Of a stretch of DNA of 64,000 bases, positions 15,987 through 25,638 are shown piece after piece. How positions within the stretch are numbered: position 1 is the first letter of the stretch; the number at the start of each line of letters is the position of its first letter. The position numbers and the translations under genes were made by a program. Origin of the DNA: Oscillospiraceae bacterium (lineage in GTDB: Bacteria; Bacillota; Clostridia; Oscillospirales; Oscillospiraceae); assembly GCA_017436785.1 (NCBI GenBank), contig JAFSCK010000146.1, positions 1 through 64,000 on the forward strand, in the 5' to 3' direction. Below the pieces are notes generated by a model. The model was given only the letters and a program-made list of their open reading frames with translations, ran no database searches and was not told the origin of the DNA.

Positions 15987-16583
15987 TTACGGATGAGAAC
16001 CGTTGAAGCGGTTGGATGCTTCGGGCACACCGCTTTCGATGATGGCGAGGGCAGCCTTGGCCGCATTGTCCAGTGCCACAGCCAGCGCTTTTTCTTCATT
16101 TGCCGAGAAGGTGGACAGCACCCAGTCAGCAAGGTCGTAGTTGGGATTGGGCTTGGCACCCACACCGATCTTCACCCGGGGGAACTCCTGAGAGCCCACC
16201 TCCTGAATGATGGACTTGATGCCGTTATGTCCCCCGGCTGAGCCGTTGGGCCGGATCCGCAGCCGTCCCGGTTCCAGCGAAATGTCATCGAACATCACAA
16301 TGATCCGCTGGGGCGGGATGTTGAAATAGGCGGACAGCTGCAGAACAGAGCGTCCTGACAGATTCATGTAGGTCTGGGGCTTCAGCAGGAAGACCTTGGT
16401 TCCCTTGTAGTTTGTCTGGGCGTACAGCCCCTGAAATTTCAGCTTATCGACCTTGCAGTTTAGCGCGTCCGCCAGCAGGTCCAGTGCCCGGAAGCCGCAG
16501 TTGTGGCGGGTTTTCTCATATTCCCGTCCGGGATTGCCAAGGCCCACAATGAGCCAGCTTTCGTTGCTTGCCTTTTTAAACAT
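15987..16583 (-). CDS. pth: Peptidyl-tRNA hydrolase
   Basis: A 198-residue Pth, which cleaves peptidyl-tRNA released from stalled ribosomes so that tRNA can be reused. Family motifs are WLIVGLGNPGREYEKTRHN with catalytic His27, KPQTYMNLSG, the FDDISLEPGRLRIRP block, and GSAGGHNGIKSI. The start at 16583 follows AGGAGA; a longer in-frame reading from 16667 is not supported. mfd lies about 210 bases downstream on the same strand, the classic pth-mfd order of Firmicutes, although repeats and a hairpin separate them here. Confidence 0.95.
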   Translation of the reverse strand: MFKKASNESWLIVGLGNPGREYEKTRHNCGFRALDLLADALNCKVDKLKFQGLYAQTNYKGTKVFLLKPQTYMNLSGRSVLQLSAYFNIPPQRIIVMFDDISLEPGRLRIRPNGSAGGHNGIKSIIQEVGSQEFPRVKIGVGAKPNPNYDLADWVLSTFSANEEKALAVALDNAAKAALAIIESGVPEASNRFNGSHP

Positions 16584-16732
16584 AGTGATTCTCCTATAGG
16601 CCATACCTAACCATTTTATACTGCTATTATAGCATTTTACTCCGGGAAAATGCAATATCAAGAGCAACCAAAATTCCGGGAAAAACAGCAGCCCCTTTCG
16701 TCAGGAAAACGAAATTTTGTTTGAAATAGGTA

Positions 16733-16761
16733 TTGTAGGATTTTGGAGATTGTGGTATAAT
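16733..16761 (+). promoter_or_regulatory. Promoter for the small membrane protein and uvrA
   Basis: TTGTAG at 16733-16738 and TATAAT at 16756-16761 have a 17-base spacer. TG at 16753-16754 gives an extended -10 (TGGTATAAT). I see no LexA-like box overlapping it. Confidence 0.78.
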
Positions 16762-16798
16762 ACTCTGTAAAGAATTTCTCACCGAAAGGGGCAGAACG

Positions 16799-17134
16799 AT
16801 GAAAAAGAAGTGGATCATGATTCTGCTGGCGGCTGTCCTACTGGCGGTCCTTGCGACGGTCATAGATACCAGATCTGCAGAAGACCAGCTGCCGCCCATG
16901 GCCATGGCAGAAGGAAAGCTGTACCGGTATGCGGAAGCTTCGGAAGGCGGTCCAAGCAGACTGCCGGACGGGATCCTTACAGAGTTCATCGGCAATCGGG
17001 TCCCAAACCGGGATGGAGAATACAATTTTGATGTGGACGAAGTGCCCTACTGGAAATATACGGGCGGTATCTGCGTGTATGTAAAGGAAACTGGGAATTA
17101 TCTTCTTTTTGAAGAAACGGATATACAGGAGTAA
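16799..17134 (+). CDS. Small membrane-anchored or secreted hypothetical protein
   Basis: A 111-residue protein with an N-terminal signal anchor (MKKKWIMILLAAVLLAVLA, residues 1-22). The extracytoplasmic part of about 85 residues is acidic, with aromatic residues (VPYWKYTGGICVYVKET). There is no lipobox Cys. AAGGGG lies 8 bases before the ATG. The uvrA start is 3 bases after its stop, so they share a transcript, an unusual pairing. I do not recognise the family. Confidence 0.65.
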   Translation: MKKKWIMILLAAVLLAVLATVIDTRSAEDQLPPMAMAEGKLYRYAEASEGGPSRLPDGILTEFIGNRVPNRDGEYNFDVDEVPYWKYTGGICVYVKETGNYLLFEETDIQE

Positions 17135-17137
17135 ACT

Positions 17138-19966
17138 ATGAACGATAAAATCAAAATTCAGGGTGCTCGGGAGAATAACCTGAAAAATGTTAATTTGACC
17201 ATCCCCCGGGATAAGCTGGTGGTCTTTACGGGCCTATCCGGCTCCGGAAAGTCCAGCCTGGCTTTTGACACCATTTATGCCGAGGGCCAGCGGCGGTATG
17301 TGGAGAGCCTTTCCTCCTATGCCCGGCAGTTCCTTGGACAGATGGACAAGCCGGATGTGGATTCCATCGACGGACTGTCTCCCGCCATTTCCATCGACCA
17401 GAAGACTACCTCCAAAAACCCCCGCTCTACCGTGGGCACTGTGACGGAAATTTATGATTATCTGCGCCTATTGTGGGCAAGAGTCGGTATTCCCCACTGT
17501 CCCAAATGCGGTAAGGAGATCCGCCGACAGACCATCGACCAGATCGTGGACCGGGTGGAGGCACTGGGGGAGGGGACCCGCTTCATTGTCCTGTCTCCCA
17601 TCATCCGGGGCAAAAAGGGCGAGCATAAGAAGGTCTTCGAGGATGCCAAAAAGCAGGGCTTCGCCCGTGTCCGGGTGGATGGCATCCTTTACGACCTGAC
17701 AGAAGAAATCAAGTGTGAAAAGAATAAGAAACACAACATCGACCTTGTGGTAGACCGTCTTGTTTTGAAGGAGGGCTTGCGCCGCCGTCTGACAGACTCT
17801 ATTGAGACTGCCTGCGCCCACTCTGACGGCCTTGTGACCATCGAACTGCCTACCACCAAGGAGGAACTGAGTTTCTCACAGAATTATGCCTGCGATGACT
17901 GCGGTATTTCCATGACGGAGCTGGAGCCCCGGATGTTCTCCTTCAACAATCCCAGCGGTGCCTGCCCCAGCTGTACCGGTCTGGGCTTCCGGTTGGTGGC
18001 AGACCCGGATCTGGTGATCCCGGATAAAACCAAATCCATCTTTGATGGTGCCATTCAGGCCAGCGGCTGGCAGAGTGCCCGGACGGATTCTATTTTCCGT
18101 ATGTACTTCGAGGCGCTGGCCCAGAAATATCACTTCTCCCTGACCACTCCCGTCAAGGACCTGTCCGAGGAAGCCATGGACGTGATCCTCTGGGGCACCA
18201 AGGGGGAGAAGCTCCGCATGTCCTACAACCGGGGCAACGGCATGGGCGTACTGGAGCAGCCCTTCGAGGGCATCCTGAACAATATCTCCCGCCGCTATAA
18301 AGAAACCCAGTCCGATTCTGCCCGGAAGGAGCTGGAGGAGTGCATGGCCTCTGCCCCCTGTCCCCAGTGTGGCGGAGACCGCCTGTCGGAAATTGCCCGG
18401 GCTGTCACCGTGGGCGGCATCGGCATCATGGATTTTTGCCGCATGAGCGTCCGGGAGGAATTGGAATTTATGAATAACCTCCATCTGGAGGGCAATATGG
18501 CCATGGTGGCGGCCCAGATCGTGAAGGAGATCAAATCCCGCCTCCAATTCCTGATGGATGTGGGCTTAGGTTATCTGACTCTGTCCCGGGCCTCCGGCAC
18601 CCTGTCCGGCGGCGAAAGCCAGCGCATTCGTCTGGCAACCCAGATCGGCTCCTCACTGATGGGTGTGCTGTATATTCTGGATGAACCTTCCATCGGATTG
18701 CATCAGCGGGACAATGATAAGCTGCTGGGAACCCTGAAGCACCTGCGGGACATCGGAAATACCCTGATCGTGGTGGAGCACGACGAGGATACCATGCGGG
18801 CTGCTGACTTCATTGTGGACGTGGGTCCCGGTGCTGGCAGCCGGGGCGGTGAGATCGTGGTGGCAGGTTCGCTGGAAGAGATCATTGCCTGTGAGCGCAG
18901 TGTTACGGGCCAGTACCTCTCCGGGTTCAAGAAGATCCCTGTTCCCTCTGCCAGACGCACCGGAAATGGAAAGGTATTAAGCATCAAGGGCGCAGCGGAG
19001 AACAATCTGAAAAACGTGGATGTGGACATTCCTCTGGGTACCCTGACCTGTGTCACCGGTGTATCCGGCTCCGGTAAGTCCAGTCTGGTGAATGAAGTTC
19101 TGAATAAGACCCTTCTTGGCAGGCTGAACCACGCCCGGACCCGTCCGGGAAAGTGCAGCTGCGTGAAGGGCATCGAGCAGTTGGATAAGGTCATCGATAT
19201 CGACCAGAGCCCCATCGGCAGAACCCCCCGCTCAAACCCTGCCACCTATACCAGCCTTTTCAACGACATTCGGGATCTGTTCGCCTCCACCAACGATGCC
19301 AAGATCCGTGGCTACGGCCCGGGCCGCTTCTCTTTCAATGTCAAGGGCGGCCGCTGTGAGGCCTGCTCCGGTGACGGCCTTGTGAAGATCGAGATGCACT
19401 TCCTTGCCGATGTCTATGTACCCTGCGAGGTCTGTAAGGGTGCCCGGTATAACCGGGAAACGCTGGAGGTCCAGTACAAGGGCAAGAATATCGCGCAGGT
19501 GCTGGATATGACGGCGGAGGAAGCGGTGGATTTCTTTGAAAACCTGCCCAAGATCCGCAGAAAGGCACAGACACTGGTAGAGGTGGGCCTTGGCTATGTG
19601 AAGCTGGGTCAGTCCAGCACCACCCTTTCCGGCGGCGAGGCCCAGCGTGTTAAGCTGGCAACGGAGCTGGCCAGAGTGTCCACCGGCAAGACCATCTATA
19701 TTCTGGACGAACCCACCACCGGCCTCCATGCTGCCGATGTCCACAAGCTCATCGAAGTGCTGCAGCGGTTGGTGGATGCAGGCAATACGGTGCTGGTCAT
19801 TGAGCACAATCTGGATGTCATCAAAACCGCGGACCATATCATTGACCTCGGTCCTGAGGGTGGCGACGGCGGCGGCTATATCGTGGCCGCCGGTACCCCT
19901 GAGGAAGTGGCACAGGTAGCCGAAAGCTATACGGGCCAGTATCTGAGGAGCTATTTGGAAGCATAA
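17138..19966 (+). CDS. uvrA: Excinuclease ABC subunit A
   Basis: A 942-residue UvrA, the damage-sensing ATPase of nucleotide excision repair. It has two ABC modules. The first Walker A is [13 protein letters not shown] and the second [13 protein letters not shown]; the signatures are [16 protein letters not shown] and [16 protein letters not shown]. Zinc-finger Cys pairs are seen at CPKCGKEI, in the CDDCG/CPSC region, and in [23 protein letters not shown] inside the previous gene's end is the ribosome site. It is followed by a terminator that serves the convergent kinase-like gene. Confidence 0.97.
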   Translation: MNDKIKIQGARENNLKNVNLTIPRDKLVVFTGLSGSGKSSLAFDTIYAEGQRRYVESLSSYARQFLGQMDKPDVDSIDGLSPAISIDQKTTSKNPRSTVGTVTEIYDYLRLLWARVGIPHCPKCGKEIRRQTIDQIVDRVEALGEGTRFIVLSPIIRGKKGEHKKVFEDAKKQGFARVRVDGILYDLTEEIKCEKNKKHNIDLVVDRLVLKEGLRRRLTDSIETACAHSDGLVTIELPTTKEELSFSQNYACDDCGISMTELEPRMFSFNNPSGACPSCTGLGFRLVADPDLVIPDKTKSIFDGAIQASGWQSARTDSIFRMYFEALAQKYHFSLTTPVKDLSEEAMDVILWGTKGEKLRMSYNRGNGMGVLEQPFEGILNNISRRYKETQSDSARKELEECMASAPCPQCGGDRLSEIARAVTVGGIGIMDFCRMSVREELEFMNNLHLEGNMAMVAAQIVKEIKSRLQFLMDVGLGYLTLSRASGTLSGGESQRIRLATQIGSSLMGVLYILDEPSIGLHQRDNDKLLGTLKHLRDIGNTLIVVEHDEDTMRAADFIVDVGPGAGSRGGEIVVAGSLEEIIACERSVTGQYLSGFKKIPVPSARRTGNGKVLSIKGAAENNLKNVDVDIPLGTLTCVTGVSGSGKSSLVNEVLNKTLLGRLNHARTRPGKCSCVKGIEQLDKVIDIDQSPIGRTPRSNPATYTSLFNDIRDLFASTNDAKIRGYGPGRFSFNVKGGRCEACSGDGLVKIEMHFLADVYVPCEVCKGARYNRETLEVQYKGKNIAQVLDMTAEEAVDFFENLPKIRRKAQTLVEVGLGYVKLGQSSTTLSGGEAQRVKLATELARVSTGKTIYILDEPTTGLHAADVHKLIEVLQRLVDAGNTVLVIEHNLDVIKTADHIIDLGPEGGDGGGYIVAAGTPEEVAQVAESYTGQYLRSYLEA

Positions 19967-19992
19967 AAAACTCCCGGCCCAAAGGCCGGGAG
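19965..19992 (-). terminator. Terminator of the kinase-like gene
   Basis: A 9-bp stem CTCCCGGCC/GGCCGGGAG (19971-19979 with 19984-19992) runs into A6 on the plus strand, a U tract on the minus transcript. It ends the 20002-21051 gene and may also stop uvrA. Confidence 0.85.
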
Positions 19993-20001
19993 AAAGAGAA
20001 A

Positions 20002-21051
20002 TCATTTTTGATATGCAGCAAGGGGCAGAGAATCCGACAATTCCACCAACCCATGATCCCGCTCTCCGGCGTAATCGATCCGCATGACAGGGGAGCGGAG
20101 GGTGGTTTCCGTGCTCTGACGGATGGCGAGGGTTAAGGTGACCCGGGTGCCCTTTCCGCTGGGCTGGTCGATCAGCACGGTGCCGCCGTGATTGGCAGCC
20201 GCAGCACGAACCAGAACCATGCCAAGTCCAAGGCCGAAGCGGCTGTCTTCAATGCCGGGCTGTCGGAGATACCGGCAGAACACATTGCGCAGAATCCCTT
20301 CGGCAATGCCGGAACCGCTGTCGGTGATGCTTAGACGCAGCATTTTGCCGTGACGGGTAAGTGCAGCGTCGATGGTCCCGCCCTTCGGCGTAAACTTGAT
20401 GGCATTGGAAAGGATGTTCAAGACAGCACGCTCGATTTGCTGACCATCTGCCAATCCCAAAACTTCACCGGGAAGTCCCTGATAGCGCAGTGTCAGACCG
20501 GTTTGTTCCGTCAAGGTCTGCGCTTTCTCAAAAATTTCTGCCAGCAGTGCGGCAATGTCCAGTGTTTCCTGCCGGGATACGGAAATGCTGTGGCCTGCAT
20601 CGGACATATTTCCGAGGAGGCGGAGCATCTGGTGGATGCTGCGGTTCATCCGGGCAGAAGCGTCCGGGTCAGATTCCGAAGAATACATATGATCGGAACA
20701 GAGCATCATGCTGGTAAGAGGTTCCCGAAGCTCCCGGGCGGCAAGGGCCAGCACCCGCAAAACGGCCTCATCCTCCTCCAGATCCAGCAGGAAGACATGC
20801 TGATCCTCCCAACAGACCACACAGGCACCGCAGCTGCCGGCAGACAGCGCCAGCTTTACATACAGGCAGCCGTCTGTAAAGGCCCGGTATTCTTCCTGTC
20901 CGGTCAGCAGCAAGGTCTGTATGTCAGTTCCTACGGTCAGGAGAAATGCCTGCGCTGCAGGATTCACATGCACGATCTCGGTGTTTTTTACACAAAATCC
21001 GGGGCGCATCATCAGATCCAGCATCCCGAAACAATCTATCTTTCTTTCCAT
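20002..21051 (-). CDS. Histidine-kinase-like protein lacking the phosphoacceptor His
   Basis: The 349-residue protein has a PAS-like N-terminal region (about 10-90, including VHVNPAAQAFL) and no membrane segment. A dimerisation-type helix follows, then a GHKL ATPase domain. The ATPase is well kept: N box NILSNAIKFTPKGG, G1 ITDSGSGIAEG, G2 FGLGLGMVLVRAAAANHGG. In the helix that should carry the H box (SHELRTPL) the sequence is AARELREPLTSM, with Arg106 at the His position. It may thus bind ATP but not autophosphorylate there. No response regulator is adjacent. The start at 21051 follows AGGAGGG. Confidence 0.82.
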   Translation of the reverse strand: MERKIDCFGMLDLMMRPGFCVKNTEIVHVNPAAQAFLLTVGTDIQTLLLTGQEEYRAFTDGCLYVKLALSAGSCGACVVCWEDQHVFLLDLEEDEAVLRVLALAARELREPLTSMMLCSDHMYSSESDPDASARMNRSIHQMLRLLGNMSDAGHSISVSRQETLDIAALLAEIFEKAQTLTEQTGLTLRYQGLPGEVLGLADGQQIERAVLNILSNAIKFTPKGGTIDAALTRHGKMLRLSITDSGSGIAEGILRNVFCRYLRQPGIEDSRFGLGLGMVLVRAAAANHGGTVLIDQPSGKGTRVTLTLAIRQSTETTLRSPVMRIDYAGERDHGLVELSDSLPLAAYQK

Positions 21052-21088
21052 GGGTCCCTCCTAATGGGTTTAGGATGTGCAGAAAGGG

Positions 21089-21138
21089 AAAAAACTTTCC
21101 CGGCAGGTTTCGACCTGTATCCCCATTCTACCGGGAAA
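21089..21138 (-). terminator. Possible leader attenuator of the kinase-like gene
   Basis: On the minus strand TTTCCCGG pairs with CCGGGAAA (21131-21138 with 21096-21103), an inner CAGGT-TTCG-ACCTG type hairpin sits at 21104-21117, and U6 follows (A6 at 21089-21094). It lies about 40 bases before the kinase-like start, between divergent genes. It looks like a transcription terminator within a leader. Confidence 0.5.
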
Positions 21139-21190
21139 CGAAAAAAATAGCAAGAGTGAATATACGCGAAAAATCGACAAAGGGGAAATT

Positions 21191-21892
21191 ATGGCAAATA
21201 CCACCATTCACAAGGGCCATCGGGAGCGGCTGAAGCAGCGCTTTCTGGAAGAGGGTCTGGATAATTTCACAGATATTCAGGTGCTGGAGCTGCTGCTGTT
21301 CTATGCGATCCCTCAGCGGGATACGAACCCCATTGCCCACGCTCTGTTGAATCAGTTTGGCAGTCTGTCCGGTGTGCTGGAAGCTGATGTGACACAGCTG
21401 AAAAAGGTTCCCGGCATCAGTGACCATTCTGCGACCTTATTGGCTCTGGTGACGGAGCTGTGCCGCTATTATCAGGTGGACAGCGCCCAACGGATGGAGA
21501 TCCTGACCACGCTGGATGCCTGCGGTGCCTATCTGGTGCCTCGGTTCTTTGGGCGCACAAAGGAAACGGTCTTTCTCCTGTGTTTGGATGCCAAGTGCAA
21601 GGTGCTGTGCTGCAAGGAAGTGGGAGAGGGCAGCGTGAACTCCGCCAATATATCCGTGCGGAAGATCGTGGAAACCGCGCTGTCTTCCAATGCTACCACG
21701 GTGATTTTGGCGCATAACCACCCCAGCGGTGTGGCAGTTCCCTCTGCGGAGGATATTCAGACCACCCGTCGGGTGGCAGCAGCCTTGCGCGCGGTGGAGG
21801 TCCATCTGGCAGACCATATTGTGGTGGCGGAAGGGGACTATGTATCCATGGTCCAATCCGGCTGCCGTTTTGACGAATATTTGCTTCCATAG
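21191..21892 (+). CDS. radC: RadC/JAB-domain protein
   Basis: A 233-residue RadC-family protein. The N-terminal half has helix-hairpin-helix features (LKKVPGISDHSATLLALVTEL), and the C-terminal half is a JAMM-type metal domain with AHNHPSG and the later Asp of SAEDIQTTRR. Originally named for DNA repair, its activity is unproven. The start is ATG 21191 after AGGGGA. The HD-domain gene starts 10 bases after its stop, and uvrB follows, so radC-HD-uvrB form a likely operon. Confidence 0.93.
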   Translation: MANTTIHKGHRERLKQRFLEEGLDNFTDIQVLELLLFYAIPQRDTNPIAHALLNQFGSLSGVLEADVTQLKKVPGISDHSATLLALVTELCRYYQVDSAQRMEILTTLDACGAYLVPRFFGRTKETVFLLCLDAKCKVLCCKEVGEGSVNSANISVRKIVETALSSNATTVILAHNHPSGVAVPSAEDIQTTRRVAAALRAVEVHLADHIVVAEGDYVSMVQSGCRFDEYLLP

Positions 21893-21902
21893 GGCGGGAA
21901 GA

Positions 21903-22589
21903 ATGATGAATAAGAAAAGCTATCACCAAATCGAACGCTATATGCACTGCTGCATGAAGGACAGTGCCCATGACCGGGAGCATGTTTACCGTGTGCTGAA
22001 TACGGTATTGCTGATTGCACAGTCAGAGCCGGAAGCAGACCGGGATGTGCTGATTTGTGCAGCCCTGCTCCATGATGTTGGGCGGGAGGACCAGTTTCAG
22101 GACCCGAAGGTTTGTCATGCGAAAGCCGGAGGAGAGAAGGCTTACCGCTTCCTGCTGGAGCAGGGCTATGAGGAATCTTTTGCACGGCAGGTCAGGGACT
22201 GTATCACGACCCACCGCTTCCGGGAAAACAACCAGCCCCAAACCTTGGAGGCGAAGATCCTCTTTGATGCGGACAAGCTGGATGCGGCAGGGGCCATGGG
22301 AATTGCTCGGACCCTGCTGTATCAGGGCCATATGGGCACGCCCCTGTACACCACTGGTCCGGAGGGCTTGATTTTGTACGGGACAGGGGAGCAGACGAAA
22401 TCCTTCTTTCAGGAGTATAAATATAAGCTGGAACCGCTCTATGACCGCTTTTATACGAAAACCGGAAGAGCACTTGCATTAGAGCGCCGGGAAACAGCGG
22501 TCCGATTCTATGAGGGTCTGCTGCAGGAGGTGCAGCAATCCCAAGATGCCGGAAAAGCGGAGCTGGCTGTGGTTTTAACAGAATTGTAA
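21903..22589 (+). CDS. HD-domain hydrolase
   Basis: A 228-residue cytoplasmic metal-dependent phosphohydrolase of the HD superfamily. The motif order is the early His ([11 protein letters not shown]), [14 protein letters not shown] and [13 protein letters not shown], as in YedJ/uncharacterised HD enzymes. Substrates in this group include nucleotides. ATG 21903 and ATG 21906 are adjacent, and either may start. Sandwiched between radC and uvrB with gaps of 10 and 11 bases, it probably shares their transcript. Confidence 0.87.
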   Translation: MMNKKSYHQIERYMHCCMKDSAHDREHVYRVLNTVLLIAQSEPEADRDVLICAALLHDVGREDQFQDPKVCHAKAGGEKAYRFLLEQGYEESFARQVRDCITTHRFRENNQPQTLEAKILFDADKLDAAGAMGIARTLLYQGHMGTPLYTTGPEGLILYGTGEQTKSFFQEYKYKLEPLYDRFYTKTGRALALERRETAVRFYEGLLQEVQQSQDAGKAELAVVLTEL

Positions 22590-22600
22590 GGAGGTCTTTT

Positions 22601-24571
22601 ATGGATAAATTCAAACTGGTTTCTGAATACCGTCCCTCAGGCGATCAGCCTGAGGCCATTGCTGGTTTGGTCAACGGTGTCAACTGGGGACTGCGGGAGC
22701 AGACGCTGCTGGGCGTTACCGGCTCCGGTAAGACCTTTACCATGGCCTCCATTATTGAAAAGCTGAACCGTCCCACGCTGGTTTTGGCCCACAATAAGAC
22801 CCTTGCTGCCCAGCTTTGCACCGAATTTCGGGAATTTTTTCCTAACAATGCGGTGGAGTATTTCATTTCCTACTACGATTACTATCAGCCCGAGGCCTAT
22901 ATTGCCCATACGGATACTTATATCGAGAAGGATGCCTCCGTCAATGAGGAGATTGACCGCCTGCGCCACTCTGCTACCTCAGCATTGTTTGAGCGCCGGG
23001 ATGTGATCGTGGTCAGTTCGGTCAGCTGCCTATATGGTCTGGGCGACCCCATTGATTATAAGAGCATGGTCATCTCCCTCCGGGTGGGACAGGAATACCC
23101 GCTGGACAATGTGCTGCGGAAGCTGGCAGAGATCCGCTATGAGCGCAATGATCTGGACTTTTCCCGAAACAAATTCCGCCTTCGGGGGGATACGCTGGAA
23201 ATTTACCCCGCCTATTGGTCCGGAAAAGCCATCCGGGTGGAGTTTTTCGGTGACGAGGTGGACCGCATCAGCGAGATCAATGCAGTTTCCGGCATTGCGG
23301 AGCGGTTTCTGGATCATGTAGCCATCTATCCTGCCAGCCATTACGTAGCATCCAAGGAAAAACTCCATCGGGCCATGCTGGAGATCCAGCGGGAATGTGA
23401 CGAGCAGGTAGCTTGGTTTCGTGCCCATGACAAGCTCATCGAGGCCCAGCGGATCGCCCAGCGGACTGCCTATGATCTGGAAATGCTGACGGAGATCGGC
23501 TTCTGCAATGGCATCGAGAATTATTCCCGGGTCATTCAGGGCCGTGCCCCCGGTACGCCGCCCACCACACTGCTGGATTATTTCCCGGAAGATTTCCTGA
23601 TGTTCATTGACGAAAGCCATGTGACCTTGCCCCAGTGCCGGGCCATGTATGCAGGCGACCGCAGCCGCAAGGATGCACTGGTGAATTATGGCTTCCGCCT
23701 GCCTTCTGCTTACGACAACCGCCCTCTGAACTTTACAGAGTTTGACAACAAGATCAATCAGGTCATTTACGTTTCCGCAACGCCTGCCGAGTACGAACGG
23801 ACCCGGTCCGGTCAGACGGTGGAGCAGGTGATCCGCCCCACGGGCCTGCTGGATCCGGAGGTGGAGGTCCGGCCCATTGACGGCCAGATCGACGACTTGA
23901 TCGGAGAGATCAATGCCCGCACTGCCCGAAGCGAGCGGGTACTGGTGACCACCCTTACCAAGAAAATGGCAGAAGATCTGACGGTGTACCTGCAAAAGGC
24001 AGGCATCAAGGTCCGTTATATGCACTCCGACATCGGAGCTATGGAACGCATGGAGATCATCCGGGACCTTCGGATGGCGAAATTTGACGTTCTGGTGGGC
24101 ATTAACCTTCTCCGGGAAGGTCTTGACCTGCCGGAGGTCAGCCTTGTGGCCATTCTGGACGCGGACAAGGAAGGCTTCCTGCGCTCGGAAACCAGCCTGA
24201 TCCAGACCATTGGCCGCGCTGCACGAAATGCCGACGGCAAGGTTATCATGTACGCCGATCATGTGACACCCTCCATGCGTGCTGCTATGGACGAAACAGC
24301 CCGAAGAAGAGAGCTCCAGAACGCCTACAACGAAGCACATGGCATCGTTCCCAAGACTGTTATCAAGTCCGTCCGTGACCTGATCGAGATATCCTCCCCA
24401 ACTGCCGAACGGAGGGGCAGAACCGGCGTGAAGATGACCAAGGCAGAGAAGGAAAAGGAAATTGCCCGTCTGGAGAAGCAGATGAAGGAAGCTGCCCGGA
24501 TGATGGAATACGAGTATGCTGCCGTACTCCGGGATCAGATCATCGAGCTGCGGGGCAATGGGCTGAAGTGA
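22601..24571 (+). CDS. uvrB: Excinuclease ABC subunit B
   Basis: A 656-residue UvrB, the DNA helicase-like subunit that verifies damage and positions UvrC. It has Walker [13 protein letters not shown], the beta-hairpin region [15 protein letters not shown], the DEAD-like box [25 protein letters not shown], and a C-terminal UVR helix pair ([19 protein letters not shown]). AAGGAGG lies before ATG 22601. uvrA is about 2.6 kb upstream with other genes between, an arrangement different from the usual uvrBA operon. Confidence 0.97.
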   Translation: MDKFKLVSEYRPSGDQPEAIAGLVNGVNWGLREQTLLGVTGSGKTFTMASIIEKLNRPTLVLAHNKTLAAQLCTEFREFFPNNAVEYFISYYDYYQPEAYIAHTDTYIEKDASVNEEIDRLRHSATSALFERRDVIVVSSVSCLYGLGDPIDYKSMVISLRVGQEYPLDNVLRKLAEIRYERNDLDFSRNKFRLRGDTLEIYPAYWSGKAIRVEFFGDEVDRISEINAVSGIAERFLDHVAIYPASHYVASKEKLHRAMLEIQRECDEQVAWFRAHDKLIEAQRIAQRTAYDLEMLTEIGFCNGIENYSRVIQGRAPGTPPTTLLDYFPEDFLMFIDESHVTLPQCRAMYAGDRSRKDALVNYGFRLPSAYDNRPLNFTEFDNKINQVIYVSATPAEYERTRSGQTVEQVIRPTGLLDPEVEVRPIDGQIDDLIGEINARTARSERVLVTTLTKKMAEDLTVYLQKAGIKVRYMHSDIGAMERMEIIRDLRMAKFDVLVGINLLREGLDLPEVSLVAILDADKEGFLRSETSLIQTIGRAARNADGKVIMYADHVTPSMRAAMDETARRRELQNAYNEAHGIVPKTVIKSVRDLIEISSPTAERRGRTGVKMTKAEKEKEIARLEKQMKEAARMMEYEYAAVLRDQIIELRGNGLK

Positions 24572-24582
24572 GTGGAAAGATT

Positions 24583-24888
24583 ATGAAAACAGTTACCATT
24601 TGCGGAAGCATGCGCTTTGCCGAGGAAATGCGGGAGATCGCATGGGTCTTGGAAACGCAGCAGGATATGAATGTATTACAGTGTGTCTACGATCCTACGG
24701 GCGTGATCCTCTCTCCGGAGGCGGTGGAGGCCCTAACGGCGGCCCACTACCGAAAGATCGATCTATCCGATGCCATCTATGTGGTGGACATCGGCGGTTA
24801 TATTGGCCAATCGGTCAGACAGGAGATCGCCTACGCGCAGGCGCAGGGAAAGCAGGTATTGTTTCACAGCAGCTTTGGAAAAGGGTAG
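24583..24888 (+). CDS. Small Rossmann-like protein, nucleoside deoxyribosyltransferase-like
   Basis: A 101-residue protein opening MKTVTICGSMRFAEEM, the pattern of nucleoside 2-deoxyribosyltransferase-like folds (ICGS-x-RF). It continues with KIDLSDAIYVVDIGGYIGQS and EIAYAQAQGKQVLFHS, typical of this fold's C-terminal half. The family has both deoxyribosyltransferases and proteins of unknown role. A GTG start at 24568 overlapping the uvrB stop is possible, but ATG 24583 gives the canonical N-terminus. It follows uvrB directly. Confidence 0.72.
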   Translation: MKTVTICGSMRFAEEMREIAWVLETQQDMNVLQCVYDPTGVILSPEAVEALTAAHYRKIDLSDAIYVVDIGGYIGQSVRQEIAYAQAQGKQVLFHSSFGKG

Positions 24889-24896
24889 GAAAATCT

Positions 24897-25475
24897 ATGT
24901 ATAAGCAATGCCAGACCGCCCGCTCGGCAGCCCGACAGCGGGAATTGGAGCAGGGACTGCTTCAAATCATGCAGAAAAAACGCTATGAGGATATTTCCGT
25001 CAGTGACCTGTGCGTGGAACTGGGGGTACCCCGGAAGTCCTTTTACCGTTATTTTTCCGGTAAGGATGGGGCTTTGTATTCCCTCATCGACCATGCACTG
25101 ATGGACTATGACGGATTCGATATCTATAGAGAGCAGGCGCAGGAGAACCAGCCGCTGTACTATATGGAGCAGGTGCTGCTGTACTGGGTGGGGCAGAGGC
25201 AGCTGCTGGATACACTGGAAAAGAGCAATCTCAGTGGGATGCTGATCCAGCGGGCAATGGCCTATAGCAAGAATATCGACACCATTCCCAGATTCATGCA
25301 GATCACCGACCCCCAGCTGCGGGAATATGGCACCATGGTTACAGTCTGCGGATTGATGACCATGATCGTGCGCTGGCATCACGATGGTTTTACCAAGGAC
25401 CCAAAGGAGATGGCCCAGCTGGCGTTAAGGCTGTTTACCCAGCCGCTGTTCAGCATGCGATGGGAGGACCTGTGA
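24897..25475 (+). CDS. TetR-family transcriptional regulator
   Basis: A 192-residue regulator. The N-terminal DNA-binding domain has the TetR helix-turn-helix YEDISVSDLCVELGVPRKSFYRYFSGKD, about residues 24-55. The C-terminal helical domain (TLEKSNLSGMLIQRAMAY onward) would bind an unknown ligand or serve dimerisation. It starts at ATG 24897 after AGGA, 8 bases after the previous stop, and a strong terminator follows. Its target is unknown; the glycosidase gene downstream has its own promoter and is a candidate. Confidence 0.87.
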   Translation: MYKQCQTARSAARQRELEQGLLQIMQKKRYEDISVSDLCVELGVPRKSFYRYFSGKDGALYSLIDHALMDYDGFDIYREQAQENQPLYYMEQVLLYWVGQRQLLDTLEKSNLSGMLIQRAMAYSKNIDTIPRFMQITDPQLREYGTMVTVCGLMTMIVRWHHDGFTKDPKEMAQLALRLFTQPLFSMRWEDL

Positions 25476-25482
25476 CAAGATA

Positions 25483-25526
25483 CCCTCCATTTTTGGCGAA
25501 ACGACCAAAAATGGAGGGCTTATTTT
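25483..25526 (+). terminator. Terminator after the tetR gene
   Basis: A perfect 14-bp stem (25483-25496 with 25505-25518) with an 8-base loop is followed by CTTATTTTT. Confidence 0.92.
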
Positions 25527-25585
25527 TGTTTTAAAAGTGTCACAATTGCGACATTCTGTCTCTCCCGAAGCGGCAGGAAATGCAC

Positions 25586-25591
25586 TATAAT
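25586..25591 (+). promoter_or_regulatory. -10 box before the glycosidase gene
   Basis: A perfect TATAAT lies 48 bases before the ATG at 25639. No convincing -35 is seen at 17 bases, so an activator may be needed (inference). Confidence 0.5.
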
Positions 25592-25638
25592 TACTCTGTA
25601 AGGGCATGCCCCATTTGATAAAAAGGAGATTGATCCCA

